Source: Rhodoferax sp. (GTDB lineage: Bacteria > Pseudomonadota > Gammaproteobacteria > Burkholderiales > Burkholderiaceae_C). From it: a stretch of DNA of 64,000 bases. The stretch covers positions 1 to 64,000 of the forward strand of contig JAIFLV010000052.1 of NCBI GenBank assembly GCA_020048895.1, given 5' to 3'. Positions 17,356-27,896 of the stretch are shown here, piece after piece. Position numbers and translations under genes: made by a program. The number at the start of each line of letters is the position of its first letter. Position 1 is the stretch's first letter. The notes beneath the pieces are model-generated. The model saw only the letters and a list, made by a program, of their open reading frames with translations, made no database searches and was not told the DNA's origin.

Positions 17356-19718
17356 AGACCATTGCCCTGGCCATCACCACCGCCGTGTTGGCTGCATCTG
17401 CGCAAGCACAGGAAAAATCGCTGCAGCAAGCCAATGACTACTACCGCAGACCTTTGGATGAACTACTGCGCGTAGAGACCGCAGTCAAAGCAGAGGTCGG
17501 CTCCCGCACCGGCGCACGTGAAGCCCTGGAATCGGAAGTGCCGATCGACGTGATCACCGCAGCCCAGTTGGAAAGCAGTGGTTTTACCGAGCTCAGCAAG
17601 GCGTTGATGAAACTCGTCCCGGGCTTTAACTCGCCCAGGCCTACCGGGCACGACGGCACCGACCATGTGCCGCCGTTCACCCTGCGCGGGCTCAACCCGG
17701 ACCAGGTTTTGGTGCTGGTCAACGGCAAGCGGTTGCACCAGAGCTCGCTGCTCAATGTCAATATCTCGGTGGGCCGGGGAACGTCGGGGGTCGACATCAA
17801 CACCATCCCCTTGCGTTCCATCGAACGCATCGAAGTGCTGCGCGATGGCGCTGCCGCACAGTACGGCTCCGATGCCATCGCCGGCATCATCAACATCATC
17901 CTCAAAGGCTATGGCCATGACAGCCGGGCTTCGGTCAGTGTCGGGCGCACCGGGCAGGGCGATGGCATCGTGCGACAGGCGGATCTGTTCTACTCACTGC
18001 CGCTGCAAAACGATGGCTTCGTCAACCTGACGGCGGAAACCCGGGACCGTGGGCGCACGAACCGTGCTGGGCCGGATCCCCGCTTGGGCAATAGCATCAA
18101 CCACTTGATTGGCGAGACCCGTGCGCAGGATGGACAACTGGCGCTCAACGCAGAAGTGCCCTCTGATGCGCTGACGCTGTATGCCCACGGCTCGCTGGAC
18201 CGGCGCAACAGCAGCGCCGGTGCGCTGTACCGCTTGCCCACCGAAGCCCGCAACAACCCGGTGCTGTACCCCAACGGGTTCTTGCCGATGATCGAGCCCA
18301 CGATCAGCGACTATTCGCTCAGCGTGGGTGCGCGCGGCGTGAGCTTTGACAATCTGCGCTGGGATCTGAGCCTGACGCGCGGCAGCAACAACTACCATTT
18401 TTACGTGAGCAACACCCACAACGACTCACTGGGCAACAACTCGCCCACCTCGTTTGACAGTGGTGCCACCAGCTACACCCAGGACATCCTCAATCTCGAC
18501 CTGGTAAAGAAGTTTGGCGCACTGCACCTGGCCGGTGGGGCGGAATTGCGGCACGAAAACTACCAGATCAGTCGGGGCGAGGAAGCCTCGTACATGACCG
18601 GCACTTTCAGCACCATTGCGGGGGCCCAGGGGTTCCCGGGTTTCAGGCCCGAAAACGAGGTCAGCGCACCCCGCAGCAATCGGGCCCTGTATCTGGATGC
18701 GCGCTACGACGTCTCGCGCGCGCTGTCACTCGAGGGTGCCGCACGTTACGAAAACTACAGCGACTTTGGTGCCACGCTGGACAAGAAATTGGCCCTGGCC
18801 TACCGGCCCCATGAAGATGTATTGTTGCGCGCCAGTGCCAGCACCGGTTTCCGGGCACCTTCGCTGTCGCAGGCCAACTACACCTCCACCGTCTCGACCC
18901 TCAGCAGCACCGACTCCACGTTCCGCCAGGCGGGTACCTTTGCGGTCAACCATCCGGTGTCGATTGCGCTGGGTTCGCAGCCGCTGCGACCGGAGAAATC
19001 ACAGCACCAGACCATGGGCATGGTGTACCAGCCCACCAGCGATTTCTCGGTCAGCCTGGACTACTTTGCCGCCGACATTGACGACCGCATCATGCTCACC
19101 GGCAATATCATCGATACCGTGTCGGCCCAGGCCAAGGCAGTGCTACAGAAATATGGTGTGCAAAGCGCCCGTTATTTCACCAACGCCATTGCCACCGAAA
19201 CACGCGGCCTGGACGTTCGCCTCAACTACAAGCACGTCTTCAAGGATCACAGCAAGCTCAAGTTGGTCGCCTCCTACCACCGTGACCAGACGACGATTAC
19301 CGATGTGTACCCGCTGGCCTCGATCCTGGGCAACCAGATAAACACGGCGGTGTTGAACGACACCACGCAGTCGTTTATTGAAACCGCGCAGCCGGCCGAC
19401 GGCTACAAACTGTGGACCCAGTACGAGTCCGGGCCGTGGCGCTCCACGTTGAACCTCAACCGCGTGGGCAGCTATTACTACTTCAATGGCACCCACTTTG
19501 GGGCCAAGACCACCACCGACCTCGACCTGGCGCTGCGATTGAGTAAATCCGTGGAACTCGCCGTGGGCGGCAACAATGTATTCGGCGTCTTGCCCGATAA
19601 ATTTTTGGAATCCAGCAACCTGTTTGTCAGCGGCGGCGGCATCATCCAGTACGCACCCATCAGTCCGTTTGGCTACAACGGTGCTTTTTATTACATCCGC
19701 TTGAATCTCAAGTTGTAG
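17352..19718 (+). CDS. TonB-dependent receptor
   Basis: Signal peptide, plug domain 'RIEVLRDGAAAQYGSDAIAGIINIILK', C-terminal beta strand. Confidence 0.95.
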   Translation: MKTIALAITTAVLAASAQAQEKSLQQANDYYRRPLDELLRVETAVKAEVGSRTGAREALESEVPIDVITAAQLESSGFTELSKALMKLVPGFNSPRPTGHDGTDHVPPFTLRGLNPDQVLVLVNGKRLHQSSLLNVNISVGRGTSGVDINTIPLRSIERIEVLRDGAAAQYGSDAIAGIINIILKGYGHDSRASVSVGRTGQGDGIVRQADLFYSLPLQNDGFVNLTAETRDRGRTNRAGPDPRLGNSINHLIGETRAQDGQLALNAEVPSDALTLYAHGSLDRRNSSAGALYRLPTEARNNPVLYPNGFLPMIEPTISDYSLSVGARGVSFDNLRWDLSLTRGSNNYHFYVSNTHNDSLGNNSPTSFDSGATSYTQDILNLDLVKKFGALHLAGGAELRHENYQISRGEEASYMTGTFSTIAGAQGFPGFRPENEVSAPRSNRALYLDARYDVSRALSLEGAARYENYSDFGATLDKKLALAYRPHEDVLLRASASTGFRAPSLSQANYTSTVSTLSSTDSTFRQAGTFAVNHPVSIALGSQPLRPEKSQHQTMGMVYQPTSDFSVSLDYFAADIDDRIMLTGNIIDTVSAQAKAVLQKYGVQSARYFTNAIATETRGLDVRLNYKHVFKDHSKLKLVASYHRDQTTITDVYPLASILGNQINTAVLNDTTQSFIETAQPADGYKLWTQYESGPWRSTLNLNRVGSYYYFNGTHFGAKTTTDLDLALRLSKSVELAVGGNNVFGVLPDKFLESSNLFVSGGGIIQYAPISPFGYNGAFYYIRLNLKL

Positions 19719-19720
19719 GG

Positions 19721-21148
19721 TTACGCGCGTTGCAACCGCAGTGGTTGCCCGACATCCTCCACGGTGAAAATGGACACGGTAGAGACAAGTTCCTGCGCCT
19801 GAGATTTGAGGTCGCTGGCGGCGGCGGCCATTTCTTCGACCAGTGCTGCGTTCTGCTGCGTGACATGATCCATCTGGCGAATGGCTTCGCCGACCTGCGT
19901 CACACCCTGGCTTTGGGCACTGCTGGCAGCGCTGATGTCACCCATCAATTCTGTGACGCGCTGGATCGAGCGCACTACTTCGGCCATGGTGACGCCGGCC
20001 TGATCGACCAGCGCCGAGCCCTTGTCCACCCGCTCCACACTGGCGCTGATGAGTGACTTGATCTCCTTGGCAGCATCAGCGGAGCGCCCCGCCAGGGACC
20101 GTACCGCGCTGGCGACCACTGCAAACCCGCGGCCCTGCTCACCGGCACGCGCCGCCTCCACGGCGGCATTGAGCGCCAGGATGTTGGTCTGGAAAGCAAT
20201 GATGGATGCAGCGGTTTGCTCGAGCGTGCTCGCCTGGCTTTCGGTGCGGGCACTGAGGTCGCTATTGCCCTGGGCGATCTCGGCACTGGCGTGCGCGACC
20301 CGTTGCGAACCCTCACGAACCCGTCCCACAATGCCCGCTAGATCTTCGCGCATGGATTGGATGGCATACAGCAGACTGGAATCGTCGCCCGTTTTGAGTG
20401 CTACCTCGGTGGTCAGGTCGCCCGCAGCGATGCGATGCGTCACATCGGTCGCGTAGCCGGGTTCGCCGCCAAATTGACGCAGCAAGCTGCGCCTGATCAC
20501 AATACTGACACCGACCAGGAATCCGGCAAGCGCCGCGCAACCCACCACAATGGTCAGCAATCGCAGGTTCATGGCGGCATCAATGGTGTCAATGTAAACA
20601 CCCGAACCTATGACCCAGCCCCACGGAGTAAATCCCTTGACGTAGGAAATCTTGGGTACCGGGGCGGCGCTCCCGGGCTTGGGCCACATGTAGGGCACGA
20701 GTCCGCCACCACTGGCTTTAACCGTTTTAACCATCTCGACAAACAGGTGTTTGCCGTTGGGGTCCTTGTTATCGGTCAGGTCGGTGCCATCAAGTTCGGG
20801 TCGGATCGGATGCATCACCATTTTGGGGTGCATATCGTTGACCCAAAAATACTCGGCGTCGTTGTACCGCAACGATCTGAGGGCATCGAGGGCCTGTTTC
20901 TTGCCTTCGGCCTCGTCGATCTTGCCCTTGCCGACCAGGCTATGGAAATGCGCAACGATCGCCAATGCGGTTTCAACACTTTGCCGAACCCCATCCTGGC
21001 GCTCATCGGTCATGATCTTGCGTTCAGAGTACATGGACACGCCGGCCTGGACCATGACTCCCACCAGTGCAGCAAGCACGATGACCCACAAGCGTTTGGA
21101 AATACTCAGTGCATTGAGGTTGAACACAGTCGTCTCCTGATGGTGCAA
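19721..21148 (-). CDS. Methyl-accepting chemotaxis protein with Cache domain; signalling domain lacks ~61 aa
   Basis: Hub '[29 protein letters not shown]' follows directly after 'LEQTAAS'. Confidence 0.85.
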   Translation of the reverse strand: MHHQETTVFNLNALSISKRLWVIVLAALVGVMVQAGVSMYSERKIMTDERQDGVRQSVETALAIVAHFHSLVGKGKIDEAEGKKQALDALRSLRYNDAEYFWVNDMHPKMVMHPIRPELDGTDLTDNKDPNGKHLFVEMVKTVKASGGGLVPYMWPKPGSAAPVPKISYVKGFTPWGWVIGSGVYIDTIDAAMNLRLLTIVVGCAALAGFLVGVSIVIRRSLLRQFGGEPGYATDVTHRIAAGDLTTEVALKTGDDSSLLYAIQSMREDLAGIVGRVREGSQRVAHASAEIAQGNSDLSARTESQASTLEQTAASIIAFQTNILALNAAVEAARAGEQGRGFAVVASAVRSLAGRSADAAKEIKSLISASVERVDKGSALVDQAGVTMAEVVRSIQRVTELMGDISAASSAQSQGVTQVGEAIRQMDHVTQQNAALVEEMAAAASDLKSQAQELVSTVSIFTVEDVGQPLRLQRA

Positions 21149-21332
21149 ACCAACTCCGTGCAGAACCCGCGCTATTTCTTTGACAAGTGGGAGTCAGTGG
21201 GACATTGTTGAGCAAAGCCGACGGCAATGTAAGCCCCCATAGCCGCTCGGAAACCCTTGGTTAAACCGCAGCGATACACTTTGGCATGCCTGTTTGCCGC
21301 CCGCTCTACTTCTGCTTTCGCCAGCATCCGTA

Positions 21333-22988
21333 ATGCGCCGTCGCAACTTTGTTCAGGCAGTGTTGGGCAGCGCGTTGGGGCTGTGCGGCTGTCAGGCAGG
21401 CGAAGGTCTGGCGCATATCACGGGCGGTTTCTCTGGCATGTCCCTCGAGCGCGGTCACGCGATGCGCGATTTCCTGCAAAGCGGCGCAGGTTGGTCGGCT
21501 CCCGCCAAAGTTTTCAGGACTGAAGTGCTCATTGCCGGCGGCGGCGTGGCTGGACTGGCAGCAGCGCGCGCGCTGCGCCTGCGCGGTAGACACGACTTTG
21601 CCATGCTCGAACTCGAAGACAGCGCCGGTGGCAACGCCCGTGGCGGCGCGCTCGGTGGCATCGCGTGTCCGCTGGGTGCGCATTACCTGCCCGTGCCTGG
21701 CGACGATGCACCTGAGGTACAGGACCTGCTGGAAGAATTGGGCTTGCGCCAGCGCTTGGCGGGGCGCTGGGGCTATGACGAGCGCCACCTCTGCCACAGT
21801 CCGCAGGAGCGGCTGTTTTTCAACGATGCGTGGCAAGACGGCCTGCTGCCGCTGCAGGGGGTCGAGCACGACACGCTGGCGCAGTATCAGAAATTTTCCG
21901 TTTTGGTGGAGCAGGAGCGCAAGGTGGGGGTGTGGAGTATTCCCATTGGAAATAGTGCTCTAGCGCCCGCCCAGCGTGCGTTGGCAGCTATTACCTTTGT
22001 AGCGTATCTGGACCGGCATGGTCTTACCGACCCCCACCTGCGCTGGTACCTGGACTACTGTTGCCGCGACGACTATGGTGCCGGACTTGCCACGGTATCG
22101 GCCTTTGCGGGACTGCATTACTTTGCCAGTCGCCATGGCTTTCATGCGCCTGGGTCGGAGGGGGCTGAACGCGAAGGCGTGCTCACCTGGCCCGAGGGGA
22201 ACGCCTGGCTGACCCGTCGACTGGCCGCTCCTTTGGGCGAGCGCTTGCATACCGGGCGGGTCGTACTGCGTATTTCCAACACCCGCGGCGGTGTGGAAGT
22301 AGACGCCCTCAACACCGCCACACAGGCCCTGGAGCGCTGGCAGGCGCGCATGGCGGTGGTGGCACTGCCAGTGCATGTGGCGGCCCGTGTGGTGCAAAAC
22401 CCACCCGATTTCCTCACCCTGGCGGCCCGGCAGCTGGTGCAGGCACCCTGGCTGGTGGCCAACCTGCACCTGCGCGAATCCCTGCATGACCGTCCCGGTG
22501 CGGCACCGAGTTGGGACAATGTGGTTTACGGTGACAGCGTCAGTGCGCCCGGTCTGGGCTACGTGGACGCCCGTCACCAAAGCCTGCAGAGCGTAGCCGG
22601 TGCCACGGTGCTGACCTATTACCGGGCACTGGGCGATGTTGCTGGCGGCCCGTTGGCCGGTCGCCAACTGCTGCTGCACAAGCCTTGGGCGGCCTGGCGC
22701 GACGACATCATCGCCGAATTATCACCGGCCCACCCGGACCTGGCTGGCAAGGTTACGCAACTGGAGATCACCCGCTACGGCCACGCCATGGCGGTGCCGG
22801 TGGCAAACGTTGAGGGTCAAATCGGCCTGTACCGCTCGTCTGATATGCGTAAGCAGCTATCAAAAACGGAGCGTTCTGCGACCCGACCGGTGTTGGCATG
22901 GGAGCACCTGCGCTTCGCCCACAGCGACTGGGCCGGCTACTCCGTGTTTGAAGAAGCGTTTGCTGCCGGGCATGTGGCAGGGAGTTGA
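21333..22988 (+). CDS. FAD-dependent oxidoreductase, exported/lipoprotein-like N-terminus
   Basis: MRRRNFVQAVLGSALGLCGCQ then 'EVLIAGGGVAGLAAARALRLRG'. Confidence 0.75.
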   Translation: MRRRNFVQAVLGSALGLCGCQAGEGLAHITGGFSGMSLERGHAMRDFLQSGAGWSAPAKVFRTEVLIAGGGVAGLAAARALRLRGRHDFAMLELEDSAGGNARGGALGGIACPLGAHYLPVPGDDAPEVQDLLEELGLRQRLAGRWGYDERHLCHSPQERLFFNDAWQDGLLPLQGVEHDTLAQYQKFSVLVEQERKVGVWSIPIGNSALAPAQRALAAITFVAYLDRHGLTDPHLRWYLDYCCRDDYGAGLATVSAFAGLHYFASRHGFHAPGSEGAEREGVLTWPEGNAWLTRRLAAPLGERLHTGRVVLRISNTRGGVEVDALNTATQALERWQARMAVVALPVHVAARVVQNPPDFLTLAARQLVQAPWLVANLHLRESLHDRPGAAPSWDNVVYGDSVSAPGLGYVDARHQSLQSVAGATVLTYYRALGDVAGGPLAGRQLLLHKPWAAWRDDIIAELSPAHPDLAGKVTQLEITRYGHAMAVPVANVEGQIGLYRSSDMRKQLSKTERSATRPVLAWEHLRFAHSDWAGYSVFEEAFAAGHVAGS

Positions 22989-22989
22989 T

Positions 22990-23031
22990 ATCCTTGCAAA
23001 TCATGGAATGAAACTCCATAATTGCAAGGAT
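22990..23031 (+). promoter_or_regulatory. Inverted repeat covering RBS and start of the AAA_14/DUF4143 gene
   Basis: ATCCTTGCAAATCATGGA / TCCATAATTGCAAGGAT arms (one bulge); ATG at 23030. Confidence 0.6.
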
Positions 23032-24208
23032 GTTTACACGCCACTTGCTACCCAGAATTTCGGATGAACTGCAACACTCACCGGCGGTGGCCCTGCTCGG
23101 ACCACGGCAAGCGGGCAAAACCACATTGGCACTCGAAGCCGCACGATCCATCCCCAGCATCTACCTCGATCTGGAATCCGAGCGCGATCGGGCCAAGCTG
23201 GCGCAACCAGAACTCTATTTGTCGGACCATCTCGACAAGCTGGTCATCCTGGATGAGGTTCATCGCACGCCGCATTTGTTCCCCATATTGCGGGGACTGA
23301 TCGATCAGGCGCGCCGCTCTGGGCGGCGCGCGGGTCAATACCTTTTGTTGGGCTCGGCGGCACTGGATTTGCTGCAGCAATCCGGCGAGACCTTGGCTGG
23401 GCGCATTGCCTATCTCGAACTGGGCCCCCTGAATCTGCTGGAAATCGGCGCTGCGCAGTTGGACACGCTGTGGCTGCGCGGCGGTTTTCCCGAGAGTTTT
23501 ATGGCAAGCGGCGATGCGCGTAGCCTGCGCTGGCGGCAAAACTTCATTCGCAGTTATCTGGAGCGTGACATACCCCAATTTGGACCACGCATTGCCGCCG
23601 ACACGTTGCGCCGCTTCTGGACCATGCTGGCGCACCATCAAAGCGGTTTGCTCAACGTGGCACACCTGGCGCGCAACATCGGAGTCGATGCCAAAACCGC
23701 ACAAAGCTACATCAACCTGTTGTGCGCCTTGTTGCTGGTGCGCCGACTGCCGCCGTGGCATACCAATCTGAACAAGCGCCTCGTCAAGTCGCCCAAGGTG
23801 TATGTGCGCGACAGTGGCTTGGTCCATGCCTTGCTGGACATTGAATCCAAAGAAACCTTGCTATCACACATGGTGTTGGGAGCCAGCTGGGAAGGATTTG
23901 TGATTGAAAACCTGCTGAGTTGTGCGCCAGACAACGTGCAGGCCTACTTTTACCGCACCAGCGGTGGCGCAGAAGTTGACCTGCTATTGGTTTGGCCGGG
24001 TGGTGAACTCTGGGCGATTGAAATCAAGCGCAGTCTGAACCCCAAGGTCGAGCGCGGATTCCATGCCGCCTGCGATGACTTGTCCCCACAACGCAAACTG
24101 GTGGTTTACCCCGGTACGGAATCGTTCCCGATGGGACATGACATCGTGGCGATGCCACTGGCGGCACTGTGTCAGGAACTGGCGTCGGGCATTGCCGTAA
24201 CACCCTGA
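23030..24208 (+). CDS. ATP-binding protein, AAA_14 / DUF4143 family
   Basis: 'VALLGPRQAGKTTLAL', 'YLDLES', 'VILDEVHRTPHLF', C-terminal 'EVDLLLVWPGGELWAIEIKRS'. Confidence 0.9.
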   Translation: MFTRHLLPRISDELQHSPAVALLGPRQAGKTTLALEAARSIPSIYLDLESERDRAKLAQPELYLSDHLDKLVILDEVHRTPHLFPILRGLIDQARRSGRRAGQYLLLGSAALDLLQQSGETLAGRIAYLELGPLNLLEIGAAQLDTLWLRGGFPESFMASGDARSLRWRQNFIRSYLERDIPQFGPRIAADTLRRFWTMLAHHQSGLLNVAHLARNIGVDAKTAQSYINLLCALLLVRRLPPWHTNLNKRLVKSPKVYVRDSGLVHALLDIESKETLLSHMVLGASWEGFVIENLLSCAPDNVQAYFYRTSGGAEVDLLLVWPGGELWAIEIKRSLNPKVERGFHAACDDLSPQRKLVVYPGTESFPMGHDIVAMPLAALCQELASGIAVTP

Positions 24209-24585
24209 GCCGCCCAGGCTAGGCACAGATACGCTGCGCCTGCCACGGCGTAGCCCCCAATCAGACTCCATGACAGCGGGGAGCTGAAAGTTGACAACGG
24301 ATCGGCTTGCAGCCGCACGTGCAGGGCGCAATGCACGATGCCAAACAGTGCCAGGCCGATGCGGCTGCGAGCCTGCACAGCGGCGCTTGGGTGGTATACG
24401 AGTGTCAGTACTGCCCAGAACAGCGGGACATGCAAAGCCACAAACCACCAGCGCCCCTGCACATCGCTCAGATCGCGCAGCACATACAGCAGGCGCCATT
24501 CCGACTGTGTCACTGCATCGAGTTCGTGCGCAAAAAGGAGCGCCAGCATGAGGTGGACCGTCCATTGCGCGAATTTGGCAGTCAT
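24172..24585 (-). CDS. Small integral membrane protein (DUF6713-like)
   Basis: Hydrophobic, 'HLMLALLFAHELDAVTQSEWRLL'; start at MTAKFAQW. Confidence 0.55.
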   Translation of the reverse strand: MTAKFAQWTVHLMLALLFAHELDAVTQSEWRLLYVLRDLSDVQGRWWFVALHVPLFWAVLTLVYHPSAAVQARSRIGLALFGIVHCALHVRLQADPLSTFSSPLSWSLIGGYAVAGAAYLCLAWAAQGVTAMPDASS

Positions 24586-24869
24586 GGCTTCTTCTTTGCG
24601 GTGATGAAATACAGCAGGGGACCAAATGAGCCGACGGCCAACGAAAAGAGCGCCCAAGGCCAGAACGGGCGCCCGTTTGCCTGGGCATCGCGCCGGATGA
24701 AGACCAAAAGCAGGCACATCACGATGACCAGATCGGTCAGGACTTGCCAGCCCTCTGGATGGCGCAGGTGAAAGAGCACCAGGTCCACAACGCCGCCAGC
24801 GTGGTGCACGCAGTAGGCAGTGAGTGCAGCGAAGATGATGAGCACGGCGATCAAGACAGCTTTGTTCAT
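24582..24869 (-). CDS. Small membrane protein, hypothetical
   Basis: 95 aa, overlaps next gene by ATGA. Confidence 0.5.
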   Translation of the reverse strand: MNKAVLIAVLIIFAALTAYCVHHAGGVVDLVLFHLRHPEGWQVLTDLVIVMCLLLVFIRRDAQANGRPFWPWALFSLAVGSFGPLLYFITAKKKP

Positions 24870-24973
24870 GACGGTTCCTTTTGAAGCAAAAGGCCAGTGT
24901 GCGTGGCGCTGTGAATCAATGCAATTACGTCCCAGGTAGTTGCGCCGATGTGGGTATGTGCTTCAATGGATGG

Positions 24974-25783
24974 ATGGACACCGCCAGCCCCACGCTTCGA
25001 GACACTCTGCAAACTGCACGCAAGTCGCGCCGGTTGAGCCAACTGGAACTGGCGCTGCGGATCGGTGTTTCACAACGCCATGTGAGCTTTGTGGAGAGTG
25101 GACGGTCCCAACCCAGCCGCGAGTTGCTGCTGGCGTGGTTGCTGGAGCTACAGGCACCGTTGGCATTGCGCAATGTGGCGCTGCAGCAGGCGGGTTTTGC
25201 ACCGGTGTACCGCGACAGCGAGCTGCACGATGCCGTGCTCGCGCCGGTGCGCGAGGCGCTGGGCCACCTGCTGCAAGCACACGACCCGATGCCTGCCCTG
25301 GTGCTGGATGCCTCCTGGAACGTCGTGCAGATGAACCGGGGTGCGCAGTGGATCGCTATCACCCTGATGCCCTGGATGGTGCAACTGCCGCAGGGCCAAC
25401 CGATCAACTTGCTCGATGCCATGTTGCATCCGCAAGGCATGACCAGCCGAATCACCAACCTGGAGGAAGTAGCCCCCGCCATGCTCGCCCACCTTCGGGA
25501 TGACGCCAGCGTGGTGCCTGAACTGCTGCCGCGTGTGGAGCAACTGGCGAACCAGTTTCAATCGCGTCTGGGCAACAAGCGACTCGTTGCCTGGCCGCGC
25601 CAGATGGCTCCAGTACTTACCACCCGTTTTGCAACGGATTACGGCGAGTTGGCGTTCTTTAGCATCTTTTCCACGTTTGGCACCCCGCAAGACATCACCC
25701 TCGCCTCCTTGCGTGTGGAGCACATGTTTGCCGCAGACACGGTGACCCGGCAGGTGGTGATGGAGCAGGTTCGCGGCTTTTGA
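24974..25783 (+). CDS. XRE-family regulator with MmyB-like ligand-binding domain
   Basis: 'LRDTLQTARKSRRLSQLELALRIGVSQRHVSFVESGRSQPSRELLLAW'. Confidence 0.85.
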   Translation: MDTASPTLRDTLQTARKSRRLSQLELALRIGVSQRHVSFVESGRSQPSRELLLAWLLELQAPLALRNVALQQAGFAPVYRDSELHDAVLAPVREALGHLLQAHDPMPALVLDASWNVVQMNRGAQWIAITLMPWMVQLPQGQPINLLDAMLHPQGMTSRITNLEEVAPAMLAHLRDDASVVPELLPRVEQLANQFQSRLGNKRLVAWPRQMAPVLTTRFATDYGELAFFSIFSTFGTPQDITLASLRVEHMFAADTVTRQVVMEQVRGF

Positions 25784-25927
25784 ATCAATGCAAACTTATT
25801 GGTCGCAAATATACTGATAAGTATTATTTATAACCACAAAGTTTCTAATGATACTAATTGGTAGTAAATTCTCCCTGCGCCACATTTTTGGCGGCTTGAG
25901 ATGACCTCAACACATTTGGAGAACCCT

Positions 25928-26383
25928 GTGAAAAAAACGCTGATTGCATCCATTCTTTCCCTTGGCATGGCCTTCTCTGCACATGCCAAAGACATTGTCG
26001 ACACCGCCGTGGCAGCCGGCAGCTTCAAGACCCTTGCGACCGCTCTGGGCGCTGCGGGCCTGGTCGACACACTCAAGGGCAAGGGCCCGTTCACGGTATT
26101 TGCGCCGACCGACGACGCGTTTGCCAAAATCCCGAAAGCCGACCTTGACGCTTTGCTCAAAGACAAGGCCAAACTCACCGCCGTGCTGACCTACCACGTG
26201 GTTGCCGGCAAAGTGATGGCGGCGGACGTGAAGGCCGGCAAGGTCAAGACCGTGCAGGGCTCCGAGCTGACGGTGACCACGACGGACGGCGTCAAAGTGG
26301 ACAATGCCAAGGTCGTCAAGACCGACATCGCGGCTGACAACGGCGTCATTCACGTCATTGACACCGTAGTGATGCCCAAGTAA
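25928..26383 (+). CDS. Fasciclin-domain secreted protein (GTG start)
   Basis: Signal peptide [20 protein letters not shown]; '[18 protein letters not shown]', '[10 protein letters not shown]'. Confidence 0.9.
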   Translation: MKKTLIASILSLGMAFSAHAKDIVDTAVAAGSFKTLATALGAAGLVDTLKGKGPFTVFAPTDDAFAKIPKADLDALLKDKAKLTAVLTYHVVAGKVMAADVKAGKVKTVQGSELTVTTTDGVKVDNAKVVKTDIAADNGVIHVIDTVVMPK

Positions 26384-26451
26384 GACGGCTATCCGATAGT
26401 GGGCAGAAGGCGCCAACGTGCACCTTCTGCCCCCAAAAACCCATCACATCC

Positions 26452-27135
26452 ATGAAAAATCTCGCCATGCCCTACGCGCTTACGTCCAAGCTGCAACCGC
26501 TACGTTGGTCTTACGCGTGGTTTTCCGTGTTTTTCGTCCTCGTTGCCCTCACCATCTCCATGCCTAGCCACGCCATTGAAGAGCCCGAATACACCGTGGT
26601 GCGTCAGTTTGAGGGTATCGAGATTCGCCAGTATCCCGCCTTCACTGTGGCGGAAACTGTCGTGCAAGGGTCTGCCAGTGAGGCCGGCAATCGGGCATTT
26701 CCGATACTGGCCGGATACATCTTTGGCAAGAACAAGGGTGAGCGTAAGTTGGAAATGACGGCACCCGTCACGCAGGCCGCAGTACCGGTCAAACTGGAAA
26801 TGACCGCACCGGTCACTCAAACTGCAGCGCCAGGTGGCTTTCTGGTGCAGTTCGTCTTGCCCCGCGGAGTGACGGTGGATACGGCGCCAGAGCCGCTCGA
26901 CGCGCGGGTGGTGCTGCGTGAAGTGCCAGGGCGCCAGGTCGCTGTGATTCAGTATTCCGGCTTCTGGTCCGAATCCAATTACAACGAACACCTTGCCAAA
27001 CTGCAGTCGGCAATGCAAACCGCTACGGTTGCCTGGACTGGAGAGCCGGTTCTGTCGCGCTACAACGGGCCGATGACACCCTGGTTTCTGCGGCGCAACG
27101 AGATTTGGCTGGCCGTGGAAGCGAAGAATTCCTGA
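26452..27135 (+). CDS. SOUL family heme-binding protein
   Basis: 'FEGIEIRQYPAFTVAETVV', 'KLEMTAPVTQ' (twice), 'YNGPMTPWFLRRNEIWL'. Confidence 0.9.
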   Translation: MKNLAMPYALTSKLQPLRWSYAWFSVFFVLVALTISMPSHAIEEPEYTVVRQFEGIEIRQYPAFTVAETVVQGSASEAGNRAFPILAGYIFGKNKGERKLEMTAPVTQAAVPVKLEMTAPVTQTAAPGGFLVQFVLPRGVTVDTAPEPLDARVVLREVPGRQVAVIQYSGFWSESNYNEHLAKLQSAMQTATVAWTGEPVLSRYNGPMTPWFLRRNEIWLAVEAKNS

Positions 27136-27149
27136 CCCTGGCTACCGCA

Positions 27150-27893
27150 TCAGTCCAGTACTGCCGCCACCAGCCGGATGCCCAGCGTCCACAAATCGAC
27201 ATCCGCGCCGGTGGATAGGAGTGTGCCGCGCTGTGCCTGTGCTTCGCGCTGTGCCTGTAGTCGGTCGCGTTCGATCATGATCAGGGCATCGGCCAACTCG
27301 GGTGCCTTGACGGCGTTGGGCGTGGTGACGGCCCGGGCATAACCCTGCAGCGCCTTTTCTACTGCTTTGGGGTCCAGCAGCGAAAAAGCCGAGCGGCAGT
27401 GTGGGCAGGCGTGGTCCTTGCGAAGATCGACAGGAGCACCGCAACTGCTGCAGTGGATGACGGCCACACGCCGGGCGATGTCGTCAACCTCCGGCTTGGT
27501 GAGTTGTCGTACAAACCCCTTTTCGATCATGAACGACGAAAACGGCGCGAAGCGACCGTCGCGATTGGGGCAGCGGTAGGTGATGTAACGGCCGCTGCGC
27601 ACCACATCAAAGCCCTGTGCCAAAGCGGCGTTGCAACGCGGACAGTGCACCTTGGCCGCAAGCGGCTGGCGCGCGGATTCACGGCGGTCGTGCAACACGC
27701 GAAACAACTCTGCCACCGCAGCCGGGGTCAGCTTGAGGTTTTCCTGCGGATCAAACCACAGGCCATGGCAGGCAAAGCACAGGTCCAGATCGACCGTTCC
27801 ACCACTCAGGCCCGGCAGGCGCAGGCTTTCCATTGCGTCGCGGCAGGAAGGGCATCGGATCGGCGTGTGCGTATGCATTTGGGAACTCCGCAA
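27150..27893 (-). CDS. Zinc-ribbon (zf-TFIIB-like) protein
   Basis: 'CPSCRDAMESLRL...VDLDLCFACHGLWFD', further CxxC pairs. Confidence 0.7.
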   Translation of the reverse strand: MRSSQMHTHTPIRCPSCRDAMESLRLPGLSGGTVDLDLCFACHGLWFDPQENLKLTPAAVAELFRVLHDRRESARQPLAAKVHCPRCNAALAQGFDVVRSGRYITYRCPNRDGRFAPFSSFMIEKGFVRQLTKPEVDDIARRVAVIHCSSCGAPVDLRKDHACPHCRSAFSLLDPKAVEKALQGYARAVTTPNAVKAPELADALIMIERDRLQAQREAQAQRGTLLSTGADVDLWTLGIRLVAAVLD

Positions 27894-27896
27894 TCC

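Noticed and set aside
26750-26830. Repeated KLEMTAPVTQ in the SOUL protein as a recent duplication
   Set aside because: Two such motifs occur normally in SOUL-family proteins.
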